From assembly GCF_003263515.1 (NCBI RefSeq), contig NZ_JYDE01000025.1:1-64000 (forward strand): DNA of 64,000 nucleotides, given 5' to 3'. A program made the translations under genes and the position numbers. Under the pieces are notes generated by a model. The model was not told the origin of the DNA, ran no database searches, and saw only the letters and a list, made by a program, of their open reading frames with translations. Positions 57,263-64,000 of the stretch are shown here, in pieces; the first letter of the stretch is position 1; each line of letters begins with the position of its first letter. The DNA comes from Rahnella inusitata. Its GTDB lineage: Bacteria > Pseudomonadota > Gammaproteobacteria > Enterobacterales > Enterobacteriaceae.

Positions 57263-60079
57263 ATGAGTGACTACAAGAACACCCTGAATTTGCCGGAAAC
57301 AGGGTTCCCGATGCGTGGCGATCTGGCCAAGCGTGAACCTGACATGCTGAAGAATTGGTATGACCAGGATCTGTACGGGATTATTCGTGCTGCCAAGAAA
57401 GGCAAGAAAACCTTTATCTTGCATGACGGCCCTCCGTATGCGAACGGCAGCATTCATATTGGTCACTCAGTAAACAAAATTCTTAAAGACATGATCGTTA
57501 AGTCCAAAGGACTGGCGGGCTTCGATGCGCCGTATGTTCCGGGCTGGGATTGTCATGGTCTGCCGATTGAACTGAAAGTTGAACAGCTGATCGGTAAGCC
57601 GGGCGAAAAAGTCACGGCGGCGGAATTCCGTGAAGCCTGCCGCAAGTACGCTGCTGAACAGGTTGAAGGTCAGAAGAAAGACTTCATCCGTCTGGGCGTG
57701 CTCGGTGACTGGGATCATCCGTACCTGACCATGGACTTCAAAACAGAAGCCAACATCATTCGTGCCCTGGGTAAAATCATCGGCAACGGTCACCTGCATA
57801 AAGGTGCGAAACCTGTTCACTGGTGTACCGATTGCGGATCTTCATTGGCTGAAGCCGAAGTCGAATATTACGACAAAGTGTCTCCGTCTATCGACGTGAC
57901 GTTTAATGCGACGGATGCCGCCGCTGTTGCTGCGAAATTCGGTGCCACTGCTTTCAATGGCCCGGTTTCTCTGGTCATCTGGACCACCACCCCGTGGACC
58001 ATGCCAGCTAACCGCGCGATTTCACTCAACGCTGAGTTCTCTTATCAGCTGGTGCAGATTGAAGGTCAGTGCCTGATCCTGGCTACCGATCTGGTAGAAA
58101 GCGTGATGAAGCGCGCCGGTATCGCTGAGTGGACTGTGCTGGGCGAATGTAAAGGTGCGGATCTTGAATTGCTTCGATTCCAGCATCCGTTCCTCGGTTT
58201 CGATGTTCCGGCGATCCTTGGCGATCACGTTACTCTCGATGCCGGTACTGGTGCTGTACATACCGCACCTGGCCACGGTCCTGATGACTTTGTCATTGGC
58301 CAGAAATACGGTCTGGAAGTCGCAAACCCGGTTGGACCGAACGGCTGCTACCTGCCGGGCACTTATCCGACGCTGGATGGCAAATTCGTCTTTAAAGCGA
58401 ATGATCTGATCGTTGAACTGCTGCGTGAGAAGGGCGCACTGCTGCACGTTGAGAAAATGAACCACAGCTATCCGTGCTGCTGGCGTCACAAAACGCCGAT
58501 CATCTTCCGCGCTACGCCACAATGGTTCATCAGCATGGATCAGAAAGGTTTGCGTCAGAAGTCTCTGGAAGAGATCAAAGGCGTGCAGTGGATCCCTGAC
58601 TGGGGTCAGGCGCGTATCGAAAACATGGTCGCTAACCGTCCTGACTGGTGTATCTCCCGCCAGCGTACGTGGGGCGTACCGATGTCTCTGTTCGTGCATA
58701 AAGATACCGAACAGCTTCATCCGCGCAGCCTTGAGCTGATGGAAGAAGTGGCAAAACGCGTGGAAGCCGATGGCATTCAGGCATGGTGGGATCTGAACCC
58801 TGAAGAGATTTTGGGTGCAGACGCTGCCGATTACGTCAAAGTGCCGGATACGCTGGACGTCTGGTTTGACTCCGGTTCCACGCACTCCTCCGTTGTGGAT
58901 GTGCGCCCTGAGTTCAACGGTCATTCACCGGATCTGTATCTGGAAGGTTCTGACCAGCATCGCGGCTGGTTCATGTCTTCTCTGATGATTTCTACGGCGA
59001 TGAAAGGCAAAGCGCCTTACAAACAAGTACTGACTCACGGTTTCACCGTCGATGGTCAGGGCCGTAAAATGTCTAAATCCATCGGTAACACCATCGCGCC
59101 TCAGGATGTGATGAATAAGCTGGGTGGCGACATCCTGCGTTTGTGGGTGGCATCTACGGATTACACCGGCGAAATCGCCGTGTCCGACGAAATCCTCAAA
59201 CGTGCTGCCGATTCTTATCGCCGTATCCGTAACACCGCGCGCTTCCTGCTGGCGAACCTTAACGGTTTCGATCCGGCGCTGCACAGCGTGGCACCGGAAG
59301 AGATGGTTGTGCTGGATCGCTGGGCGGTTGGCCGCGCGAAAGCTGCACAAGACGAGATCATTGCTGCGTACGAAGCCTATGATTTCCACGGTGTTGTTCA
59401 GCGTCTGATGCAGTTCTGCTCGATCGAAATGGGTTCGTTCTATCTGGATATCATTAAAGATCGCCAGTACACCGCGAAGAGCGACAGCGTTGCGCGCCGC
59501 AGCTGCCAGACCGCGCTGTATCACATCTGCGAAGCACTGGTTCGTTGGATGGCGCCAATCATGTCCTTCACTGCCGATGAAATCTGGGCTGAACTGCCAG
59601 GTCATCGCGAGAAGTTCGTCTTTACTGAAGAATGGTACGACGGTCTGTTTGGCCTGATCGGTAACGAATCCATGAACGATGCGTTCTGGGATGAGCTGCT
59701 GAGAGTGCGTGGTGAAGTGAACAAAGTGATCGAACAGGCGCGTGCTGATAAACGTCTGGGCGGTTCTCTGGAAGCAGCCGTGACCTTATATGCAGACGAC
59801 GCGCTGGCAACAGACCTGCGTTCTCTGGGTAACGAACTGCGTTTTGTGCTCCTGACTTCCGGTGCGAAAGTCGCCGCGCTGTCTGAAGCTGATGATTCTG
59901 CGCAGGCCAGCGAATTGTTGAAAGGACTGAAAATTGGTCTGGCGAAAGCAGAAGGCGAGAAGTGCCCGCGCTGCTGGCATTTCACCACTGATATCGGCCA
60001 GAATGCGGAACACAGTGACATCTGTGGCCGTTGTGTGACTAACATTGCCGGTGACGGCGAAGAGCGTAAGTTTGCATAA
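57263..60079 (+). CDS. ileS: isoleucine--tRNA ligase
   Basis: A class I synthetase charging tRNA-Ile, with an editing domain that removes valine. The 938-residue protein has the [14 protein letters not shown] (HIGH) motif near residue 58. It also has the CP1 editing domain containing [12 protein letters not shown], the KMSKS loop ([11 protein letters not shown]) near 600, and a C-terminal zinc finger (CPRCWH...CGRC). Its stop codon overlaps the lspA start (TAATG). Confidence 0.98.
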   Translation: MSDYKNTLNLPETGFPMRGDLAKREPDMLKNWYDQDLYGIIRAAKKGKKTFILHDGPPYANGSIHIGHSVNKILKDMIVKSKGLAGFDAPYVPGWDCHGLPIELKVEQLIGKPGEKVTAAEFREACRKYAAEQVEGQKKDFIRLGVLGDWDHPYLTMDFKTEANIIRALGKIIGNGHLHKGAKPVHWCTDCGSSLAEAEVEYYDKVSPSIDVTFNATDAAAVAAKFGATAFNGPVSLVIWTTTPWTMPANRAISLNAEFSYQLVQIEGQCLILATDLVESVMKRAGIAEWTVLGECKGADLELLRFQHPFLGFDVPAILGDHVTLDAGTGAVHTAPGHGPDDFVIGQKYGLEVANPVGPNGCYLPGTYPTLDGKFVFKANDLIVELLREKGALLHVEKMNHSYPCCWRHKTPIIFRATPQWFISMDQKGLRQKSLEEIKGVQWIPDWGQARIENMVANRPDWCISRQRTWGVPMSLFVHKDTEQLHPRSLELMEEVAKRVEADGIQAWWDLNPEEILGADAADYVKVPDTLDVWFDSGSTHSSVVDVRPEFNGHSPDLYLEGSDQHRGWFMSSLMISTAMKGKAPYKQVLTHGFTVDGQGRKMSKSIGNTIAPQDVMNKLGGDILRLWVASTDYTGEIAVSDEILKRAADSYRRIRNTARFLLANLNGFDPALHSVAPEEMVVLDRWAVGRAKAAQDEIIAAYEAYDFHGVVQRLMQFCSIEMGSFYLDIIKDRQYTAKSDSVARRSCQTALYHICEALVRWMAPIMSFTADEIWAELPGHREKFVFTEEWYDGLFGLIGNESMNDAFWDELLRVRGEVNKVIEQARADKRLGGSLEAAVTLYADDALATDLRSLGNELRFVLLTSGAKVAALSEADDSAQASELLKGLKIGLAKAEGEKCPRCWHFTTDIGQNAEHSDICGRCVTNIAGDGEERKFA

Positions 60080-60585
60080 TGACTAAACCTTTCTGTTCTA
60101 CCGGACTCCGCTGGCTTTGGCTGGCGGTTCTCGTCGTTATCGTCGATCTCGGCAGTAAGTTTCTGGTCATGGGGCATTTTCAGCTCGGTGAGTCCATGCC
60201 GCTAATTCCGTTCTTTAATCTGACCTACGCTCACAATCCGGGCGCGGCGTTCAGCTTCCTGGCGGATAAAGGTGGCTGGCAGCGCTGGTTCTTCACGGCG
60301 ATTGCGCTGGTTATCGTGGTGGTGCTGCTGGTGCTGATGTACCGCAGCAGTGCAAAGCAGCGTCTGAATAACATCGCATTTGCGATGATTATTGGTGGCG
60401 CGCTCGGCAACATGTTTGACCGTATGGTGCACGGCTTTGTGATCGACTTTATCGATTTCTACGTGAACGACTGGCACTACCCGATCTTTAATCTGGCCGA
60501 CAGCTTTATCTGCGTCGGCGCAGTGCTGGTCGTGCTGGAAGGTTTCCTCGCGAAACCTAACGAAGCGGCGAAGACCAAAGGATAA
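60079..60585 (+). CDS. lspA: lipoprotein signal peptidase (SPase II)
   Basis: LspA removes signal peptides from prolipoproteins after lipid attachment. The 168-residue inner-membrane aspartic protease has four helices and catalytic D114 ([10 protein letters not shown]) and D141 (NLADSFI). It overlaps ileS by one base and is followed 5 bases later by fkpB, so it is translationally coupled. Confidence 0.97.
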   Translation: MTKPFCSTGLRWLWLAVLVVIVDLGSKFLVMGHFQLGESMPLIPFFNLTYAHNPGAAFSFLADKGGWQRWFFTAIALVIVVVLLVLMYRSSAKQRLNNIAFAMIIGGALGNMFDRMVHGFVIDFIDFYVNDWHYPIFNLADSFICVGAVLVVLEGFLAKPNEAAKTKG

Positions 60586-60590
60586 GAAAT

Positions 60591-61061
60591 ATGTCTCAAC
60601 AGGTGAAACACGACAGCGCCGTGCTGGTACATTTTACGTTGAAGCTGGAAGATGGCTCGACGGCAGAATCTACCCGCGCCAATGGAAAACCTGCGCTGTT
60701 TCGCCTCGGCGACGGCAGCCTGTCTGACGCGCTGGAAAATCAGCTGACCGGATTGAGCGTTGGGGACAAGCATGCTTTCACGCTGTCCCCGGAATCGGCT
60801 TTCGGTACCAAAAGCCCGGATCTGATGCAGTTCTTCTCGCGTCGTGATTTCCAGGAAACAGGGGTGCCGGATGTCGGCACCATCATGCTGTTCAGCGGTC
60901 GTGACGGTAATGAAATGCCGGGCGTAGTACGTGAAGTGACAGAGGATTCTATCACTGTCGATTTCAATCATCCGCTGGCGGGACAGTACATCGATTTCGA
61001 TATCGAAGTGCTGGAAATCGACCCGCAACTGGAGGAGAAACATGCAGATATTGCTGGCTAA
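60591..61061 (+). CDS. fkpB: FKBP-type peptidyl-prolyl isomerase FkpB (SlpA)
   Basis: A 156-residue SlyD-like FKBP isomerase/chaperone. The FKBP fold is split by an insert-in-flap domain ([22 protein letters not shown]), which provides chaperone function. The C-terminus is [23 protein letters not shown], where NHPLAG is the FKBP/SlyD hallmark. The 3' end overlaps ispH by 20 bases. Confidence 0.95.
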   Translation: MSQQVKHDSAVLVHFTLKLEDGSTAESTRANGKPALFRLGDGSLSDALENQLTGLSVGDKHAFTLSPESAFGTKSPDLMQFFSRRDFQETGVPDVGTIMLFSGRDGNEMPGVVREVTEDSITVDFNHPLAGQYIDFDIEVLEIDPQLEEKHADIAG

Positions 61062-61995
61062 CCCACGCGGTTTTTGTGCGGGTGTTGATCGCGCCATCAG
61101 CATTGTTGAACGTGCGCTTGAGCTTTATGGCGCACCGATTTATGTGCGTCATGAAGTGGTACATAACCGCTATGTGGTCGACAGCCTGCGTCAGCGCGGT
61201 GCCATTTTCATCGAGCAAATCAGCGAAGTGCCGGACGGCTCAATCCTGATTTTCTCCGCTCATGGGGTTTCCCAGGCGGTGCGGGCAGAAGCGAAAGAAC
61301 GCGACCTGACGATGCTCTTTGATGCCACCTGTCCGCTGGTGACCAAAGTGCATATGGAAGTGGCACGCGCCAGCCGTAAAGGCACTGAAGCGATTCTGAT
61401 TGGCCACGCCGGTCATCCGGAAGTTGAAGGCACCATGGGCCAGTACAGCAATCCGAAAGGCGGCATGTATCTGGTCGAGGCGCCGGAAGATGTTTATAAA
61501 TTGCAGGTGAAAGATGAAAACAACCTGTGCTTTATGACGCAAACCACGCTTTCGGTGGATGACACGTCGGCCATCATTGATGCGTTGCGCGATCGTTTTC
61601 CGAAAATTATCGGGCCGCGTAAAGATGATATTTGCTACGCCACCACTAATCGTCAGGAAGCCGTACGAACGCTGGCCGATGACGCGGACGTGGTGCTGGT
61701 TGTTGGGTCGAAAAACTCCTCCAACTCCAACCGGCTGGCGGAGCTGGCTCAGCGCGTAGGCGTGCCTTCTTATCTGATCGACTCTGCCGCGGATATTCAG
61801 GAAAGCTGGCTGAAAGATGCCAAAAGCATCGGCGTCACTGCGGGGGCTTCCGCTCCGGATATTCTGGTGCAGGATGTGATCAGCAAGCTGAAAACCTTTG
61901 GCGGGGTGGATGTGATTAACATCGAAGGGCGCGAAGAGAATATCGTTTTCGAAGTGCCCAAAGAACTGCGTGTGGATGTGAAACAGATCGACTGA
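61042..61995 (+). CDS. ispH: 4-hydroxy-3-methylbut-2-enyl diphosphate reductase
   Basis: IspH performs the last step of the MEP pathway, reducing HMBPP to IPP and DMAPP with a [4Fe-4S] cluster. The 317-residue protein has C12 (NPRGFCAGV), the central cysteine in [12 protein letters not shown] and the third in [10 protein letters not shown]. The active-site histidines in YVRHEVVHN and HAGHPEVEG and the NSSNSNRL motif are also present. The ATG lies inside fkpB with GGAGG upstream. Confidence 0.97.
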   Translation: MQILLANPRGFCAGVDRAISIVERALELYGAPIYVRHEVVHNRYVVDSLRQRGAIFIEQISEVPDGSILIFSAHGVSQAVRAEAKERDLTMLFDATCPLVTKVHMEVARASRKGTEAILIGHAGHPEVEGTMGQYSNPKGGMYLVEAPEDVYKLQVKDENNLCFMTQTTLSVDDTSAIIDALRDRFPKIIGPRKDDICYATTNRQEAVRTLADDADVVLVVGSKNSSNSNRLAELAQRVGVPSYLIDSAADIQESWLKDAKSIGVTAGASAPDILVQDVISKLKTFGGVDVINIEGREENIVFEVPKELRVDVKQID

Positions 61996-62016
61996 TTTGT
62001 TTCTGGCATCGTGCAT

Positions 62017-62049
62017 AAAAAAACCGGCTCAATCGTGGCCGGTTTTTTA
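62017..62049 (+). terminator. terminator of the ribF-ispH cluster
   Basis: AAAAACCGGC / GCCGGTTTTTT with a 9-base loop. The A-rich left side also suits the convergent minus-strand gene. Confidence 0.88.
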
Positions 62050-62066
62050 TGCGCGTTCTGGCCGCT

Positions 62067-62942
62067 TTAACCCTTTTGCAGTTTGAAAAGATTCTGCGGC
62101 ACACCCACCGTTGACGTTTGTACATGCAGCAAAGCACCTTCCAGTGCATGCGGTGCATCCAGATTTTTACGTGCCGATGTGATGTACAGATCGGTCATGT
62201 CAGGACCTCCAAAAGTACAGCAACTCGGCTGCGTTACAGGTACCGGCACGGTATCGAGAGTAAGCAATTCACCCTGATTGATTTGCTGGCGTAACAAACA
62301 TTTCGATCCCCAGCAGGCGGTGATCATCCACCCATTTTGCGCCAGCGCTGAACCATCCGGAGATTTATCGCCGGAAGAGAAGCAGGAGATTTTCTGCGGA
62401 TTAATGCGGCGTGCGTTAGCAGAGTAGAAGCGGTTTTTCTTCGTATCAGCAAACCAGACTTTGCCTTCATACCAGACCAGGGTGTTGGTGATCCCCACGT
62501 TATCAAGCATGATTTCAGGCGCATCGGTTCCGGCTTCATAGCGATACCAGGCGCCATTATTTTTTTCCTCTTTGATATCCAGCGTGCCAAACCACAGCGA
62601 ACCGTCCGGCGCGATCGCGGCTTCGTTCGGTCGTGTGCCTTCTGCACCGGGATACCCGCACAATGTCTGGCGGCTCTTGTTTTCGTAATCGTACAAATGG
62701 ATCCCATCCTGAGAGACGAGTAAAAACAGATTCCGTTTCTCCGTCATCAGAACGGCGCTGGTCACGCTGGGCAAGTCGTGGATTTCAGTTTTCCTGGTCT
62801 CAGGCCAGTAGCGCAAAACGCGCTGAGCCAGAATATCGACCCACAACAATGATTGAGTGCGCTGGCACCAGACGGGCGTTTCACCTAATTCGGCTCGATA
62901 ATCGCCAATGGCGGTCACGTCGGACCGGAATAATACGGACAT
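62067..62942 (-). CDS. SMP-30/gluconolactonase/LRE family protein
   Basis: A 291-residue six-bladed beta-propeller of the SMP-30 family, which hydrolyses sugar lactones with one divalent metal. Visible signatures are AELGETPVW (metal-ligand glutamate), RPNEAAIAPDGSLWFGT (Asn ligand), GITNTLVWYEGKVWFADT and the late SPDGSALAQNG. The natural lactone is unknown. It lies upstream of the cluster end in the opposite orientation; a porin gene on the same strand precedes it, separated by about 150 bp with its own terminator. Confidence 0.9.
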   Translation of the reverse strand: MSVLFRSDVTAIGDYRAELGETPVWCQRTQSLLWVDILAQRVLRYWPETRKTEIHDLPSVTSAVLMTEKRNLFLLVSQDGIHLYDYENKSRQTLCGYPGAEGTRPNEAAIAPDGSLWFGTLDIKEEKNNGAWYRYEAGTDAPEIMLDNVGITNTLVWYEGKVWFADTKKNRFYSANARRINPQKISCFSSGDKSPDGSALAQNGWMITACWGSKCLLRQQINQGELLTLDTVPVPVTQPSCCTFGGPDMTDLYITSARKNLDAPHALEGALLHVQTSTVGVPQNLFKLQKG

Positions 62943-63023
62943 CGTAAAGCTCTCCTTGAAGGATAAGATGTGGCTGTATTCAGTCTAGTCCGGCTTTGAC
63001 CGCGTGGGATAGGAGAAAAGGTG

Positions 63024-63067
63024 TAAAAATAAAGGGCCGGTACGTTAATAAGACGTAAAACCGGCCC
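63024..63067 (-). terminator. terminator of the porin gene
   Basis: GGGCCGGT / ACCGGCCC with an inner ACGT/ACGT pairing; on the minus strand it is followed by TTTATTTTT. Confidence 0.8.
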
Positions 63068-63089
63068 CTGAACTTACAGCTTTTAAGAT

Positions 63090-64000
63090 TTAGAAATCGT
63101 ATCTCAGGCGAACGAGGTTCATGTCACCACGGTCATCGGTGGTGGAGCTAAACACGTGTTCGTAATCGACGCGGAAACCGTAATCCATCTGAACAGACAG
63201 ACCCAGACCATTATCGATACGCTGATAATTACGGCCAGTGACGTAAGTCATACGGTCGCCCATGAAGTACGGCTGAACGGTTTTCACTGCGTACTGATTG
63301 ATTGGGAATGCGTAGCCCAGGAAGTATTCCAGACCGTAAGCGTCGCCCGCAAAGTAGTTATTATCCGTTTTCTTTTTGGTGGTCAGGAAGTTGTTGTAAT
63401 AACCCCCACCGAAAGAGGCTGTCCAGTTGCCCGGTTTCCAGCTCAGCGCAGTACCGACAATATTCTGGTCGTAATTCGTGGAGCTGTGCTGACCAGGGTT
63501 TTTCATTTCTGCGTTGGTATAGTTATACGCAGTACCCCATGTCAGATCTTTTGTGATGTGGTAGTCCACACCCAAAGAGCCGCCGCCTTTACGTTTGTAA
63601 CGCAGACCGTCGCCTGTCAGCAAATCGTTATCGGAGAACAGGTAAGAGGCGTAAACATCCGCCGAACCGAAGGTGTTTTTGTATTTCAGCATTTTACGTG
63701 AACGGTAAGACCCGTCGTAATCGCCGTTCACACCATTGCCTGGCGCCTGGCCGAGCATATCGTAATCCCAGATATCGGTTTTGGCACCGACCACATCGTA
63801 GTACACGCTGTTTTGCTGACCATAGGTCAGCTGACCGTAGGTTTTGCTTTTCAGGCCAGTGTACAGCTGACGACGTGTGGTGTTGTGAGCGCCATCTGCG
63901 TAGTGATCGTCCCAGCCCATCAGGGCAGGGAAGTTCACACCCAGTTCGTAGTAGCTGACCCAACTGATATCATCAAACAGATAATAATCAGCGGAGAAAC
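63090..64000 (-). CDS. outer-membrane porin, C-terminal part (cut by window edge)
   Basis: The frame is open to the end of the window, so the N-terminus is missing; 303 residues are visible. Alternating hydrophobic strands rich in Tyr and Gly, the GLKSKTYGQLTYGQQNSVYYDV region and the terminal phenylalanine (VRLRYDF, the BAM-recognition signal) identify a beta-barrel of the general-porin superfamily. A loop resembling the OmpC/OmpF constriction region (WDYDMLGQAPG) follows. The exact subfamily and substrate cannot be told from this part. A GTG at 63938 is internal, not a start. Its neighbour is the SMP-30 lactonase gene. Confidence 0.82.
   Translation of the reverse strand, partial: FSADYYLFDDISWVSYYELGVNFPALMGWDDHYADGAHNTTRRQLYTGLKSKTYGQLTYGQQNSVYYDVVGAKTDIWDYDMLGQAPGNGVNGDYDGSYRSRKMLKYKNTFGSADVYASYLFSDNDLLTGDGLRYKRKGGGSLGVDYHITKDLTWGTAYNYTNAEMKNPGQHSSTNYDQNIVGTALSWKPGNWTASFGGGYYNNFLTTKKKTDNNYFAGDAYGLEYFLGYAFPINQYAVKTVQPYFMGDRMTYVTGRNYQRIDNGLGLSVQMDYGFRVDYEHVFSSTTDDRGDMNLVRLRYDF

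Noticed and set aside
58022..59605. Long minus-strand open frames across ileS
   Set aside because: They are antisense shadows of a strongly conserved gene, with no ribosome-binding site or recognisable domain.

Overview
The window is a 64 kb stretch of a Gram-negative enterobacterial chromosome. Gene content and order follow the E. coli 99-100/0-1 minute region: rsmC-holD-rimI-prfC-osmY-ytjA-yjjU-yjjV-deoCABD-smp-serB-radA-nadR-ettA-slt-trpR-yjjX-gpmB-rob-creA-arcA-yjjY-yjtD-thrLABC-yaaA-yaaJ-talB-mog-satP-dnaKJ-nhaAR-rpsT-ribF-ileS-lspA-fkpB-ispH. The proteins are very close to E. coli but clearly not identical, and several neighbours differ. I infer an Enterobacterales member outside Escherichia/Salmonella, plausibly the Serratia/Rahnella/Ewingella side of Yersiniaceae. 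The genus is a guess from memory.

Layout. 1-2.3 kb: 5' part of a tRNA-Leu(CAG), then a divergent LysR regulator / aldo-keto reductase pair. 2.3-6.1 kb: rsmC, holD, rimI and prfC, for rRNA methylation, replication and translation. 6.1-9.9 kb: osmY, the tiny ytjA, the patatin yjjU and the TatD-type yjjV. 9.9-14.8 kb: the deoxynucleoside operon deoCAB-deoD, with a recognisable DeoR/CRP/CytR control region. 14.8-19.6 kb: smp, serB, radA and nadR. 19.6-24.4 kb is the first accessory block: a DUF3300 gene that appears frameshifted, a DUF2950 gene, and a divergent dehydrogenase/LysR pair.

24.4-30.7 kb: ettA, then a second accessory insertion relative to E. coli, made of an RcsA homologue and a P-type cation ATPase with AT-rich flanks. 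30.7-37.4 kb: slt, trpR, yjjX, gpmB, rob, creA (without creBCD), arcA and a short yjjY-like ORF. 37.4-43.2 kb: the yjtD-type methyltransferase and the attenuated threonine operon. 43.2-49.7 kb: yaaA, yaaJ, talB, mog, an inserted MHS-type MFS transporter and satP. 49.7-55.9 kb: the heat-shock dnaK-dnaJ operon behind a sigma-32 promoter, nhaA-nhaR, and rpsT. 56-62 kb: the tightly packed ribF-ileS-lspA-fkpB-ispH cluster. 62-64 kb: an SMP-30 lactonase and the C-terminal part of a porin cut by the window edge.

Most of the window is conserved core genome, and I found no convincing undescribed multi-gene system. No CRISPR array, insertion sequence, prophage or attachment site was seen. The more interesting signals are regulatory or structural: a NadR box in front of nadR, a compact deo control region, palindromes and hairpins at gene ends, the relocated rcsA, and the broken DUF3300 gene.
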